A stretch of DNA of 64,000 bases from Helicobacter winghamensis ATCC BAA-430 (GCF_028751035.1 NZ_CP063533.1:620001-684000); one strand, 5' to 3'; counted from the stretch's first letter, positions 9,108-22,860 are shown. Notes: generated by a model not told the origin, from the sequence alone. Numbers and translations: made by a program.

Positions 9108-10916
9108 ATGCGCTTTATTATGGCTTTTGTTTTGTTTTGTGGAGCGTTGTTAAATGCGCAAACTTATAGCACTCCTGCATTAAGCGCACAGGGGGAAGTA
9201 AAATATAAGAATTTCAAGCATTTTGATTATGTCAATCCTAACGCTCCAAAGGGAGGGCATATTAAGCAATACGCGCTTGGGAGTTATGATAGTTTTTATG
9301 ATTTTTTGCTTAAAGGCGTTAGCGCAAAGGGCTTGCAACTTGTTTATGATACTTTAATGGTGCGCTCTTTTGATGAGCCAAGCAGTCAATATGGACTTGT
9401 TGCAAAGCAAGTGCAAAGGGCAAAAGATAATACTTTTGTGATTTTTCATTTAAATGAGAATGCGCGTTTTAATGATGGCAAGGAAATTACGGCTTTTGAT
9501 GTGGAATTTAGTTTTAATACGATTGCAAGGGGGGAGAATCCCTCAATGGCACGCTATTATGCAGATATTAAAGATGTGGTGGTGGTGGATAAACACACGG
9601 TGCGCTTTAATTTTAAAGACAATAAAAACCGCGAGCTAGCGTTGATTTTAGGGGATTTGCCGATTTTACCTAAGCACGCTTATGAAAAAGTGGATTTCAA
9701 TGAAAATCCCCTAAAGATTCCCCTAGGCAGTGGTCCTTATAAAATAGAATCTTTTGAAGCGGGGCGAAGTGTAACTTATAAGCGTGTGGAAGGGTATTGG
9801 GCTAGGAATCACCCAGCGCGTGTGGGGCATTTTAATTTTGATAAAATCACCATTGATTATTATAAAGATGATTCTGTTGCTCTAGAGGCTTTTAAGGCTG
9901 GGAGATATGATTTTAGAGAAGAAGTTAGTGCGAAAAACTGGGCGTTGGGCTATAATGGAAATGCGTTAAAAAATAAGGATATTCAAAAACAAGAGTTTGA
10001 GCATTTTTTGCCAAGTGGAATGCAAGGATTTGTGTTTAATATGCGCAAAAATCTTTTTAGTGATAGGCGTGTTAGGGAAGCCATTGGGCTTGCGTTTGAC
10101 TTTGAGTGGAGTAATAAGAATCTTTTTTACAATCAATACACACGCACTAAGAGTTTTTTTGATAATTCAGAGTTTGCAAGTGTTGGGATTCCACTAGGTG
10201 CGGAGCTAGCATTGTTAGAGCCTTTTAGAAGTCAGCTTCCAAGCGCACTTTTTACGCAAAGTTTTTCTTTGCCGCAAAGTCAGGGTAATGGTGATAATAG
10301 AGAGAATTTGAAAAAGGCGCAAAGTTTGTTAAAAGAAGCGGGATATTCCATTAAAAATGGCAAATTACAAAAAGATGGAATCCCTTTTGCATTTGAGCTA
10401 TTGCTTGTAAGTCCGGCAATGGAGCGTGTTGCAATCCCTTTTCAAAAGAATTTGCAAATTTTAGGAATAACCTTACACATTAGATTGGTGGATGTTGCGC
10501 AATATGTTAATCGTCTGCGAAGTTTTGATTATGATATGATAGTAAGCGTGTTTCCACAAAGTTTATCGCCGGGCAATGAGCAAGCATTTTTTTGGGGGAG
10601 TGAAGCAGCAGATACGCAAGGGAGCTATAATTATATTGGTGTGAAAAATCCTGTGGTAGATGCGTTGATTGCAAAAGTGATTCAAGCAAGTAATTATGAA
10701 GAGTTATTAAGTAGCGTGCGTGCGCTTGATAGGGTGCTGTTGTGGGAGTATTATGTGATACCGCATTTTCATACAAAAACCTTTCGCGTAGCGTTTTGGA
10801 AATTTTTGCAACACCCTAAAATCACGCCCCTTTATGATGTAGGGTTTGAAACTTGGTGGGTGGATTTTGAAAAGTTGCAAGATATTCAAAAGAAATATCC
10901 TAATTTTAGGCGATAG
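9108..10916 (+). CDS. yejA: Periplasmic peptide/microcin-C-type solute-binding protein
   Basis: 602-residue SBP_bac_5 family protein with a Sec signal ([17 protein letters not shown]). The opening ([26 protein letters not shown]) is the hallmark of the YejA branch of oligopeptide-binding proteins. It captures substrate in the periplasm for the YejBEF permease and ATPase encoded immediately downstream. The stop is separated from yejB by two bases, so the genes are one transcription unit. YejABEF in E. coli imports microcin C and related peptides. The natural substrate here is probably short peptides, but that is inference. Length and domain content are normal for the family. Confidence 0.9.
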   Translation: MRFIMAFVLFCGALLNAQTYSTPALSAQGEVKYKNFKHFDYVNPNAPKGGHIKQYALGSYDSFYDFLLKGVSAKGLQLVYDTLMVRSFDEPSSQYGLVAKQVQRAKDNTFVIFHLNENARFNDGKEITAFDVEFSFNTIARGENPSMARYYADIKDVVVVDKHTVRFNFKDNKNRELALILGDLPILPKHAYEKVDFNENPLKIPLGSGPYKIESFEAGRSVTYKRVEGYWARNHPARVGHFNFDKITIDYYKDDSVALEAFKAGRYDFREEVSAKNWALGYNGNALKNKDIQKQEFEHFLPSGMQGFVFNMRKNLFSDRRVREAIGLAFDFEWSNKNLFYNQYTRTKSFFDNSEFASVGIPLGAELALLEPFRSQLPSALFTQSFSLPQSQGNGDNRENLKKAQSLLKEAGYSIKNGKLQKDGIPFAFELLLVSPAMERVAIPFQKNLQILGITLHIRLVDVAQYVNRLRSFDYDMIVSVFPQSLSPGNEQAFFWGSEAADTQGSYNYIGVKNPVVDALIAKVIQASNYEELLSSVRALDRVLLWEYYVIPHFHTKTFRVAFWKFLQHPKITPLYDVGFETWWVDFEKLQDIQKKYPNFRR

Positions 10917-10918
10917 TT

Positions 10919-11965
10919 TTGGGAAGCTATATTCTTAAGCGACTTTTGTTGATAATTCCAACATTGCTTGGAATTATGACTTTAAATTTTTTCATCATTC
11001 AAGCAGCACCGGGCGGTCCTGTGGAGCAGATGATTGCGAAGCTTGAAGGTGTTGGAATGCAAGCAGAAGTGCAAGCAAACACTAAAGGAATGTATAGAAA
11101 TCAAGGTTTAGATACACAGATGCTAGAGAAAATCAACGCATTATATGGCTTTGATAAGCCTATTTTAGAGCGATATATTTTAATGCTCAAAAACTACTTC
11201 ACTTTTAATTTTGGGGAGAGTTTTTATAAGAATGCAAAGGTGGTGGATTTAATCTTAGAAAAACTCCCTGTTTCTATTAGTCTTGGGCTTTGGAGCACTC
11301 TTTTAATTTATTGTATTTCTATTCCTTTGGGGATTAAAAAAGCAGTGCGTGAGGGAAGCACCTTTGATAGTGTTACAAGCGCGATGATTATTATTGGAAA
11401 TGCGATTCCAACTTTTTTGTTCGCGCTTATTTTAATTATTCTCTTTGCTGGGGGGACTTATTTTAGTATTTTTCCTTTGCGTGGGATTGTGGGGGATAAT
11501 TTTGAGTCTTTAAGTTTGTTGGGAAAAATTAAGGATTATTTTTGGCATATTACACTACCTGTGCTTTCCCTAAGCATTGGGGGATTTGCCACTTTGACCT
11601 TACTTGCTAAAAATTCTTTTTTAGAAGAAATCAACAAGCAATATGTTCAGCTTGCCTATGCAAAGGGATTATCACAAAGGCAGGTTTTATATAGGCATAT
11701 TTTTCGTAATGCAATGCTTTTAATTATCGCTTCTATTCCTTCAGCATTGCTTGGGATTTTGCTTAGTGGTTCTTTGCTTATTGAAATTATTTTTTCACTT
11801 GATGGTTTAGGGCTTTTAGGCTATGAAGCTATTATTTCAAGGGATTATCCTGTGATTTTTGGCACATTATATATTTTTACGCTTTTTGGACTTCTTGTTG
11901 GAATCCTTAGCGATATGGTGTATGTACTAGTGGATCCTAGGATTCATTTTCAAAAGGTGCAATAA
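10919..11965 (+). CDS. yejB: Peptide ABC transporter permease (YejB type), TTG start
   Basis: 348-residue inner-membrane permease of the DppB/OppB family. The N-terminal helix [20 protein letters not shown] is typical. About six membrane helices are predicted and the cytoplasmic EAA loop for ATPase contact reads [19 protein letters not shown]. The start is a TTG three bases after the yejA stop; no ATG fits the conserved N-terminus, and an AGG sits 8-10 bases upstream. It overlaps yejE by one base. It should pair with YejE to form the channel. Confidence 0.9.
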   Translation: MGSYILKRLLLIIPTLLGIMTLNFFIIQAAPGGPVEQMIAKLEGVGMQAEVQANTKGMYRNQGLDTQMLEKINALYGFDKPILERYILMLKNYFTFNFGESFYKNAKVVDLILEKLPVSISLGLWSTLLIYCISIPLGIKKAVREGSTFDSVTSAMIIIGNAIPTFLFALILIILFAGGTYFSIFPLRGIVGDNFESLSLLGKIKDYFWHITLPVLSLSIGGFATLTLLAKNSFLEEINKQYVQLAYAKGLSQRQVLYRHIFRNAMLLIIASIPSALLGILLSGSLLIEIIFSLDGLGLLGYEAIISRDYPVIFGTLYIFTLFGLLVGILSDMVYVLVDPRIHFQKVQ

Positions 11966-12990
11966 TGCAGTTTGCAACGCGTAGATTTCAAGCATTTAAG
12001 AAAAATCGCCGTGCATATCTATCTTTATGGGTTTTTGGTGTGTTGTTTGTGTTGTGTATGTGTGCAGAGATTCTTGCAAATGATAAGCCTTTGTTTGTGC
12101 GTTATAATGGGGAGAATTATTTTCCTTTGTTAAAGGATTATCCTGAAACAACTTTTGGTGGGGATTTTGAAAGTAATGCAAATTATAATGATATGTACTT
12201 GCAAGAAAAAATCGCACAAAAGGGCTTTATGATTATGCCTTTGATTCCTTATTCTTATGATTCTGTTATCTATACGCTAGAAACTCCAGCCCCTTCTAGC
12301 CCAACTCCAAAGAATCTCTTAGGCACAGATGATTTAGGTAGAGATGTGCTAGCAAGATTGCTCTATGGCTTAAAAACTTCCATACTCTTTGGGATTGCAC
12401 TAGCTTTTTTTAGTTCTCTTATTGGGCTTTGTGTTGGTGGGATTTGCGGATATTTTGGGGGAAGGGTGGATTTGATTGGACAGAGATTGATTGAAATATG
12501 GAGTGGAATGCCTGTGTTGTTCGTGTTGATTATTTTTGCGGGGTTATTACAGCCCACATTTTGGAGTATTTTGTGCATTGTGTTGCTGTTTTCTTGGGTG
12601 GCGTTAGTGCCTTTTGTGCGTGCGGAGTTTTTAAAGGTAAGGAATCTTGACTACATAAAGGCTGCAAAAATGTTAGGGGTTAGCCATACACGCATTATGT
12701 TGCACCATATTTTGCCAAATGCCTTAGTTGCGGTCTTGACTTATTTGCCCTTTGTTGTGTGTGGAAGTATTATAACGCTTGCTTCGCTTGATTTTTTAGG
12801 GCTTGGATTGCCGCCTCCTAGTGCAAGTTTGGGGGAGATTTTAGCACAGGGTAAAAACAATCTTAATGCGCCTTGGCTTGGATTAAGTGGATTTTTTGCT
12901 TTGAGTGCTTTGTTGTGTTTGCTTGTTTTTATTGGAGAGGGTTTGCGCGATACAATGCGCGTGGAGGCGATTCAAAGGATAAAAGAATGA
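11965..12990 (+). CDS. yejE: Peptide ABC transporter permease (YejE type)
   Basis: 341-residue permease of the DppC/OppC family, second half of the transmembrane channel. One helix near residue 20-35 is followed by a periplasmic stretch and then the BPD_transp_1 core, opened by LLGTDDLGRDVLARLLYG. The EAA loop is DYIKAAKMLGVSHTRIMLHH. Start and stop overlap neighbours by one base (ATG/TAATG) and four bases (ATGA), so translation is likely coupled. No irregularities are seen. Confidence 0.9.
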   Translation: MQFATRRFQAFKKNRRAYLSLWVFGVLFVLCMCAEILANDKPLFVRYNGENYFPLLKDYPETTFGGDFESNANYNDMYLQEKIAQKGFMIMPLIPYSYDSVIYTLETPAPSSPTPKNLLGTDDLGRDVLARLLYGLKTSILFGIALAFFSSLIGLCVGGICGYFGGRVDLIGQRLIEIWSGMPVLFVLIIFAGLLQPTFWSILCIVLLFSWVALVPFVRAEFLKVRNLDYIKAAKMLGVSHTRIMLHHILPNALVAVLTYLPFVVCGSIITLASLDFLGLGLPPPSASLGEILAQGKNNLNAPWLGLSGFFALSALLCLLVFIGEGLRDTMRVEAIQRIKE

Positions 12991-14573
12991 GTCTTTTGAA
13001 GGTGGAATCCTTAAGCGTAGAAGTGAATGGGTTTTGTTTAAAGAATATTAATTTTTGCCTAAAGGAAGGGGAGTTTTTAGGGATTGTTGGGGAGTCTGGG
13101 AGTGGGAAAACCTTGCTTAGTCATTTAATCTTAAGGCTTGTTAAGGAATACAACTTACAAAGTGGCAAGATTGAATGTTTAGGGGAGAATATTTTAGAGA
13201 TGTTGGAATCTAAAATGCAAAATTTGCGTGGTTTAAAGATCGGATATGTTTTTCAAGAGCCACTTAGCGCGCTAAATCCTTTGCAAAAAATCCATAGGCA
13301 ATTAAGCGAGGCAATTTTAATCCATAACCCTAAGATTTCTAAAAATGTCTTGCAAGAGAGAATGCAAGAATTGCTCCATAGCGTGCAACTTCCAACAAGT
13401 GTTTTACAGGCTTATCCTTATGCTCTAAGTGGTGGGCAAAGGCAGCGCGTTTGTCTAGCTATTGCCCTAGCAAATTACCCTAAGATTTTAATTGCTGATG
13501 AGCCTACAACAGCGTTGGATTCCACAACGCAAGCACAAATCATAGAGTTATTAAAAAGCTTGCAAAAAACATTTAATCTTAGCGTGATTTTTATTAGCCA
13601 TAATTTAGCAGTGGTGTCTAAATTGTGCAAACGCGTGCTTGTAATGCAAAAGGGCGAGATTATTGAGAGTGGGGAAAGAGATGAGATTTTTAAAACACCT
13701 AAAAATGCTTACACAAAAATGCTTCTTAATGCTTTGAGATTTCATTATAATATGGAATCTTTTAGTAAAGAGATTGTTTTGGAAGCTAGCAATTTAAGCG
13801 TGGAATATCCTAGAAAAAAGAGTTTTTTAGGTAAAACTTTGGAATCCTTTGTGGCTTTAGAGCCTTTAAGTTTTGTGTTAAGAAAGGGGGAGAGTTTAGG
13901 GATTATTGGGGAGTCTGGAAGCGGTAAAAGTAGTCTTGCTAACGCGCTTTGTCGCTTGATTGATAGGGATTGCATAAAAGGAGAAGTTAAGCTTTTAGGA
14001 AAGGATTTTTTTAGTCTAAAAGGGAGTGATTTAAGGGAGTTTCGCGCGTGTATGCAGTTGATTTTTCAAGATCCTTTTAGCTCTTTAAATCCCAAAATGA
14101 ATCTTTTTAAAATTTTACAAGAAGGCTTGCAGGCGCATTTTAAATTAAGTGTTGCAGAGCAAAAAAGGCTTATAGAAAAAACTTTAAATGATGTGGGATT
14201 AGATAGGAATTTTTTGGAGCGATACCCTAATGAATTAAGCGGGGGACAAAGGCAGAGAGTAAGTATTGCTAGAAGCTTAGTTTTACGCCCCAAGGTGCTG
14301 ATTTTAGATGAGCCGACAAGCGCGTTAGATTGTGCAGCACAGGGGCAAATTCTAGGGTTATTATTAAAACTTGCTAGAGAATATAGACTAAGTTATATTT
14401 GTATTAGCCACGATTTAAGTGTGATTGCAACGCTGTGCCAAAATGTTTTAGTCTTAAAAGATGGAAGAGTTTTAGAGCGTGGAGCCACAAAAGAAGTCTT
14501 TAATGCACCTAGGGATTCTTATGTAAAAGAGTTATTGCAAGCAAGTATAATAGGGAGCGTAAATGATTTTTAG
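12987..14573 (+). CDS. yejF: Peptide ABC transporter ATPase, two fused ABC domains (YejF type)
   Basis: 528 residues. The start is set at the ATG that overlaps the yejE stop (ATGA); a longer upstream frame inside yejE has no family support. Two complete ATPase domains are present. Domain 1 has Walker A GESGSGKT at residues 35-42, signature LSGGQRQRV and Walker B ILIADEPTTALD. Domain 2 repeats this with GESGSGKSS near residue 310, LSGGQRQRV and LILDEPTSALD. The fused-dimer layout is specific to YejF/DdpF-like proteins, whereas Opp and Dpp use two separate ATPases. It powers import through YejBE. Confidence 0.93.
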   Translation: MSLLKVESLSVEVNGFCLKNINFCLKEGEFLGIVGESGSGKTLLSHLILRLVKEYNLQSGKIECLGENILEMLESKMQNLRGLKIGYVFQEPLSALNPLQKIHRQLSEAILIHNPKISKNVLQERMQELLHSVQLPTSVLQAYPYALSGGQRQRVCLAIALANYPKILIADEPTTALDSTTQAQIIELLKSLQKTFNLSVIFISHNLAVVSKLCKRVLVMQKGEIIESGERDEIFKTPKNAYTKMLLNALRFHYNMESFSKEIVLEASNLSVEYPRKKSFLGKTLESFVALEPLSFVLRKGESLGIIGESGSGKSSLANALCRLIDRDCIKGEVKLLGKDFFSLKGSDLREFRACMQLIFQDPFSSLNPKMNLFKILQEGLQAHFKLSVAEQKRLIEKTLNDVGLDRNFLERYPNELSGGQRQRVSIARSLVLRPKVLILDEPTSALDCAAQGQILGLLLKLAREYRLSYICISHDLSVIATLCQNVLVLKDGRVLERGATKEVFNAPRDSYVKELLQASIIGSVNDF

Positions 14574-15144
14574 GCTTTGGTTTTTGGTTGTAATTATAAG
14601 TATGCAGGGTTTTGGCTTTAGTATCCCCCCTGTAAGTATGCAGGTGCTAATGAAGCATATTTTTTCACCCACACATTTTAGCGTGTATAGTAAGGATTAT
14701 GGAATGATGTATTGCCAGCTTTATGGCGTGGCTAGCGTTAGTAAAAGTTTCAAATGGGAAGGATGTGAGATTTCACCGCAACAACTCAAAGAAATGCGCC
14801 ATTTTGCAATGCAATATGCACAAAATCAAATTAAACTAGAACAACAATTTCGCTTAGGCTATAAGAATGGCTGGTGTTTTTTACAAAAGGGTGGGAATCT
14901 TTTTAACGCGCAAGTGGTGCGTGATGGCTATGCAGTGGTGCAACATTTTGATTTGAGTGAAGAAAAAACACTCAAGGATTTAGAACTCTTAGAATCTATT
15001 GCAAGAGATGAAAAAAGGGGGCTTTGGAAAGAATGGGGAGAGGAAATGCAATGTTTAAAGATAGCATTAAGAGAAATTGCACAAGTCGGACTTAAAGAGA
15101 GTTTAGAGAAGAGTATGGAATTAAGGATGCAGACAATGGAGTAA
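14563..15144 (+). CDS. Secreted SNase-like protein, probably catalytically dead
   Basis: 193 residues with a signal peptide (MIFRLWFLVVIISMQGFGFS). The segment CQLYGVAS, then NAQVVRDGYAVVQHF and LESIARDEKRGLWKEW, follows the staphylococcal-nuclease fold pattern (RLxGIDxPE, LVxxGxAxV, AxxxxxGLW). The catalytic Arg of the RLxG motif is replaced by Gln and the PE glutamate and second catalytic Arg cannot be found, so nuclease activity is unlikely. It overlaps yejF by 11 bp, so it belongs to the yej operon. A terminator-like hairpin follows. Role unknown; it may be a binding protein of the periplasm. The family call is moderate, from motif spacing only. Confidence 0.6.
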   Translation: MIFRLWFLVVIISMQGFGFSIPPVSMQVLMKHIFSPTHFSVYSKDYGMMYCQLYGVASVSKSFKWEGCEISPQQLKEMRHFAMQYAQNQIKLEQQFRLGYKNGWCFLQKGGNLFNAQVVRDGYAVVQHFDLSEEKTLKDLELLESIARDEKRGLWKEWGEEMQCLKIALREIAQVGLKESLEKSMELRMQTME

Positions 15145-15162
15145 AATTGGAATCAGAAATGT

Positions 15163-15180
15163 GGAATCTAAATGGATTCC
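15163..15180. terminator. Short hairpin between the yej operon and a convergent lipoprotein gene
   Basis: GGAATC at 15163-15168 and GATTCC at 15175-15180 form a 6-bp stem with a six-base loop. A further GGAATC copy stands at 15149-15154. The stem overlaps the stop codon of the minus-strand lipoprotein gene. It is weak as a terminator by itself but has the same core as the other terminators here. Confidence 0.45.
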
Positions 15181-15533
15181 GTGTTTTGAGTGTTGCTTTT
15201 ATTATTATTTAGGAATTCATTTAAATTTTCCATTTGTTGTTGTAAGAATTCTTTTGTTTTATTGGATTCTATGATTTTTTCAAGCTCATTTGCGCCTTCT
15301 TTTAGGATTTGTGTCTGTTTTTCTACAAATTCTTGCGTTTTGTTGCTATATAAAAAGTCATTAAGTTTTTGTGTGTGTGAATTTAGTGTATCTTTTAGCC
15401 CAGAATCTTGCATTGCATTTTGTAAAGTCTGCCCAGCTTTATTTTCTAAATCATTCAAACTTTTCTCATCACAGCCTGTGGATAAAAGCACAAAAGCCCC
15501 TAAAAAGAGTAATTCTGAATAGTATTTCACCAT
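15168..15533 (-). CDS. Small coiled-coil lipoprotein of unknown function
   Basis: 121 residues. The signal peptide ends in the lipobox LSTGC, so the mature protein should be acylated at Cys21. The rest is highly charged and helical, with repeated heptad-like segments (LNDFLYSNKTQEFVEKQ and LEKIIESNKTKEFLQQQ share the SNKTxEF pattern about 30 residues apart), suggesting a short internal duplication. The end is Asn/Ser-rich. An AAGGGA ribosome site precedes the ATG. It stands alone between yej and pseI on the opposite strand. I do not recognise a family. Confidence 0.7.
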   Translation of the reverse strand: MVKYYSELLFLGAFVLLSTGCDEKSLNDLENKAGQTLQNAMQDSGLKDTLNSHTQKLNDFLYSNKTQEFVEKQTQILKEGANELEKIIESNKTKEFLQQQMENLNEFLNNNKSNTQNTESI

Positions 15534-15564
15534 AAAAATCCCTTAAATTTTTAACAATTTAAGA

Positions 15565-15600
15565 TATAATCTTATCCAAAAATCACAGAATTTTGGATAA
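15565..15600 (+). promoter_or_regulatory. pseI promoter with overlapping 10-bp inverted repeat
   Basis: A -10 box TATAAT is at 15565-15570. Directly after it TTATCCAAAA (15572-15581) and its exact reverse complement (15591-15600) form a dyad with a nine-base loop, ending three bases before the pseI ATG. The weak ribosome site GGA lies inside the right arm. The expected transcription start falls within the left arm, so the dyad may be a protein operator at the start site rather than a full RNA hairpin. Confidence 0.5.
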
Positions 15601-15603
15601 CAA

Positions 15604-16620
15604 ATGCAAAAAGATAAAATTTTTTTAGTGGCTGAACTCTCTGCAAATCATAATCAAGATAAAAATTTAGCCTTGCAAACCATAAAAGCTGCCAAAGATG
15701 CAGGTGCTGATGCAATAAAGCTACAAACCTATACACCAGATTGTTTGACTCTAGATTGCGATTTGGAAGATTTTAAAATTAAAGGCACATTGTGGGAGGG
15801 GAAGAATTTTTATGCGCTTTATAAGGAGGCGATGACGCCTTGGGAGTGGCATAAAGAATTGTTTGACTATGCAAAAGAGCTTGGATTAGTTTGCTTTTCA
15901 AGCCCTTTTAGTAAAGAAGCAGTAGATTTTTTAGAAACATTGGAAAATCCTATTTATAAGGTTGCATCTTTTGAAATTGTAGATTTAGAGCTTATTAAGT
16001 ATATGGCGTGCTTAGGCAAGCCTATGATTTTATCAAAAGGAATTGCCACAAAAGAAGAAATAGAAGAAGCGATTAATGTTTGCAAGGAGGTTGGCAATGA
16101 TTCTATTACGCTTTTGCAATGCACAAGCTCTTATCCAGCTCCCTTAAATAGTGCAAATTTATCGTTGATTCCACGACTTCAAAAAGATTTTAGTGTTGCC
16201 ATTGGCTTATCTGACCATACGCTAGGTATTACAGCCCCTATTGTTGCAGCATCACTTGGAGCAAAAGTGATTGAGAAACATTTTATTTTAAATCGTTCTT
16301 TAGGTGGTGTAGATAGTGCATTTAGCCTAGAGCCACAAGAGTTTGCACAAATGGCAAAGGCAGTTAGAGAAACAGAAGAGTTGCTTGGAGATTCTACTTA
16401 TACTTTAAATGAAAAGTCTAAAGAAGGGCGTGTTTTTATGCGTTCTTTGTATATTGCAAAAGCCATTAAAAAAGGTGAATTAATACAAGAAAATGCAATA
16501 AAATCTATTCGTCCGGGGCATGGAATCGCACCAAAATATTTAAAACAAGCAGTGGGGAAGCGCGCTAGTAAGGATTTGTGGTATGGTAAGGCATTGCAAT
16601 TTGGAGATTGGGTAGAATAA
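15604..16620 (+). CDS. pseI: Pseudaminic acid synthase
   Basis: 338-residue NeuB-family enzyme. It condenses phosphoenolpyruvate with 6-deoxy-AltdiNAc to give pseudaminic acid, the sugar that glycosylates flagellin in Helicobacter and Campylobacter. The start VAELSANHNQD, then KLQTYTPDCLTLD, the GLSDHTLG motif and the metal/substrate residues around EKHFILNRSLGGVDSAFS match PseI more closely than sialic-acid synthase NeuB. The C-terminal 60 residues form the antifreeze-like SAF domain (IRPGHGIAPKYL). The other pse genes are not nearby. It is needed for flagellar assembly in the family's studied members. Confidence 0.92.
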   Translation: MQKDKIFLVAELSANHNQDKNLALQTIKAAKDAGADAIKLQTYTPDCLTLDCDLEDFKIKGTLWEGKNFYALYKEAMTPWEWHKELFDYAKELGLVCFSSPFSKEAVDFLETLENPIYKVASFEIVDLELIKYMACLGKPMILSKGIATKEEIEEAINVCKEVGNDSITLLQCTSSYPAPLNSANLSLIPRLQKDFSVAIGLSDHTLGITAPIVAASLGAKVIEKHFILNRSLGGVDSAFSLEPQEFAQMAKAVRETEELLGDSTYTLNEKSKEGRVFMRSLYIAKAIKKGELIQENAIKSIRPGHGIAPKYLKQAVGKRASKDLWYGKALQFGDWVE

Positions 16621-16776
16621 ATATCCCCCCCAATTTTAATCTCCCCTTAAGCTTTTCTAGCTATAATTCCACTTCCTTTTTTGCGCTAAATTTTAATCCC
16701 TTAAATTAGCACATTGTAACAGATTATAATAAGTGAATTTCACTCATTTAATCCTTAGTTTTATAAATCTTTACTT

Positions 16777-16796
16777 TTCTTGATTATAATCAAGAA
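16777..16796. promoter_or_regulatory. 20-bp perfect palindrome around a TATAAT box upstream of the rRNA operon
   Basis: The sequence is TTCTTGATTATAATCAAGAA with no spacer. The TATAAT at its centre could be a -10 box on either strand. A dimeric regulator could bind it and block or use that promoter. Confidence 0.5.
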
Positions 16797-16924
16797 TCCA
16801 GCAAATGATTTTATTTAAAACTTAAGATGCAGGCTTTTCTAAGGTTTAATCTTTAATGTAAAAATGTTCTTTAACTTTAGATTATGTAATATACATATTA
16901 ATGTAGTATGCGCATTAAAGTTAA

Positions 16925-16964
16925 ATGATCTTTGACAACTAAGCAGGAAATAATAAAGAACAAC
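16925..16964 (+). other. Pre-16S processing stem, 5' arm
   Basis: ATGATCTTTGACAACTAAGC, then GGA, a short AT bulge and AAAGAACAAC, is complementary to 18936-18970 beyond the 16S 3' end. The two arms would bring both ends of the 16S precursor together for RNase III cleavage. Confidence 0.7.
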
Positions 16965-17401
16965 AACTTCTTAAATTATTTTCTAAATTCTTATACAACA
17001 AACTCAATTTATTGCTTTGTGGTTTTATTCTTTAAAGCAGTCTTTATGTCATTTGTTAAAAGTTTATATTTTTTGAGTTTCTTATTATAGAAAGATTAAT
17101 TCTTTCTTTATATTTTGGAACTTTTACTAAACTTATAACTAAAGCACACTAAAGATTGTTTGCATAAAACACAAATCTAAAACAGAGATTTTGAGATTTT
17201 AGGACAAACTAATCCAAACACAGATTCTTTTTAGATAATTTAAACTTATTAATAAGAATCTAAAACCAAGTAAAACTTAAATCTTAAAATTTAAAGAAAC
17301 TCTTTAGAGAATCTTTAAATCTTTATTCTTTTAAGCTTTTCTTTCTTTATCTTATGGAGAGTTTGCAATCATTATTTATTTTTGATACAAACTTCCATAA
17401 T

Positions 17402-18898
<1,497 letters not shown>

Positions 18899-18935
18899 CA
18901 AGAGAGATAACTCAATATTTGTTTATTGAGTTTAA

Positions 18936-18970
18936 GTTGTTCTTTATCCTGCTTAGTTTTCAGAGATCAT
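18936..18970 (+). other. Pre-16S processing stem, 3' arm
   Basis: GTTGTTCTTT followed by ATCCTGCTTAGTTTTCAG and AGATCAT pairs with the leader segment 16925-16964, with a few mismatches and one bulge. It marks the RNase III site after 16S and before tRNA-Ile. Confidence 0.7.
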
Positions 18971-18984
18971 AAGACTTTAAGTAG

Positions 18985-19060
18985 GGGCTTATAGCTCAGG
19001 TGGTTAGAGCGCACCCTGATAAGGGTGAGGTCGGAGGTTCAAGTCCTCCTAAGCCCACCA
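18985..19060 (+). tRNA. tRNA-Ile (anticodon GAT)
   Basis: Acceptor GGGCTTA pairs exactly with TAAGCCC, the discriminator is A and CCA is encoded. The anticodon loop CTGATAA gives GAT, and the T arm holds GGTTCAAGTCC. It sits in the 16S-23S spacer, the usual place for this tRNA. Confidence 0.97.
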
Positions 19061-19074
19061 GATGAAATTCTTTT

Positions 19075-19149
19075 GGGGAATTAGCTCAGCTGGGAGAGCG
19101 CCTGCTTTGCACGCAGGAGGTCAGCGGTTCGATCCGCTATTCTCCACCA
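19075..19149 (+). tRNA. tRNA-Ala (anticodon TGC)
   Basis: Acceptor GGGGAAT pairs with ATTCTCC and includes the G3-U70 wobble pair that identifies alanine tRNA. The anticodon loop TTTGCAC gives TGC. CCA is encoded. It lies 14 nt after tRNA-Ile. Confidence 0.97.
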
Positions 19150-19591
19150 AGTCTTAAAAGACAATGCGCTAATAACAAATTTAGTAGAGCAGTTTATTTG
19201 TAAATGAGTTATACTTAAATATGTTATCTATAAAAGCTAACTTTTAAATATAAGTAAGCCTGTTAGTATGTGATATTAATGCCTAATGTAATAGAATTAA
19301 CAATAAAAGATAAACTTTTTATTTCTTTAAATAATATTTTTAAAGTAATTCTGGGATATACTTAGATAATTAAAGTGATTCTCAAGTGATTCTAATGTAA
19401 GTGTTTTAAATCTCAAACATTTACATTAGAATCTTTATAAAACCTAATAGATTTAGTAGAGATTCTAAATGATATTTAACAACACATTGTCAAAGCCTAT
19501 ATAAGTAATAACTACAATCACGCAAATAACTAAAGATTGTCTTAATGTTTGCATTGCATTCGATAAGGCAGTGGCGTTAGAATATAAAGTC
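19150..19591 (+). other. tRNA-Ala to 23S spacer with pre-23S processing arm
   Basis: 442 nt without a gene. The segment around 19493-19537 (AAGCCTATATAAG, AGTAATAAC, AATAACTAAAGAT) is complementary to 22511-22539 after 23S (TTTTAGTTATT, ATTACTTATAG) and would form the stem processed by RNase III. AAGCCTATATAAG is also the exact complement of part of two 18-bp direct repeats at 22717 and 22823. The remainder is AT-rich with nothing recognisable. Confidence 0.6.
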
Positions 19592-22469
<2,878 letters not shown>

Positions 22470-22860
22470 GATAAAAAGCCACTGCCTTAATGAGTGTAAT
22501 CCATTAAGATAGATTTTTAGTTATTGCATTACTTATAGTATCTCTTAATATCTTTAAAGCCTTTAGAATAGTTTAAGTAGCTAAAAGGATATTAAGATAA
22601 AGATTTAAAAGCTTCTAAAGAATTCAAGCTTTAAAAATTGAAACTTTAAAGAGTTAAATGATTAAAGACTTATTTGGTTGATTTTACTTTTCTTTTAAAG
22701 TATTTAATCAAATTAACTTATATAGGCTTAGTATCATAATTTAAATATTAAACCTAGATTCTTTTAAAATCTTTGCTAAAGTGTTAGTAAAGTTACTTAG
22801 GTTATGCTTTAAAGGGATAAAGCTTATATAGGCTTAGTATTATTTATGAGTATTACATTG
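22470..22860 (+). other. 23S-5S spacer with 18-bp direct repeats
   Basis: 391 nt, long for a 23S-5S spacer. The 3' arm of the pre-23S stem is at about 22511-22539. CTTATATAGGCTTAGTAT occurs twice, at 22717-22734 and 22823-22840. No gene or clear terminator is visible. Confidence 0.6.

Larger units (their letters stand above)
16621..17401 (+). promoter_or_regulatory. rRNA operon upstream region and leader
   Basis: A 781-bp gene-free stretch. TATAAT boxes at 16662-16667, 16725-16730 and 16785-16790 are possible tandem promoters. TAGTAT at 16904-16909 is followed by GCGC, a GC-rich discriminator as in stringently controlled rRNA promoters, and is the best proximal candidate. TGATCTTTGACAAC at 16926-16939 resembles a boxA antitermination element. 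The rest is AT-rich leader up to the 16S gene. The box assignments are by eye. Confidence 0.55.

Noticed and set aside
12873-12986. Longer N-terminus of YejF and, similarly, upstream extensions of LeuS (from 47763) and FolC (from 51962)
   Set aside because: The extensions lie in the preceding gene and do not match the family; the inner ATG codons have the conserved N-termini and suitable ribosome sites.
17100-17130. Possible sigma-54 site (TTGGAAC) in the rRNA leader
   Set aside because: No GC-containing -12 element stands at the required distance.
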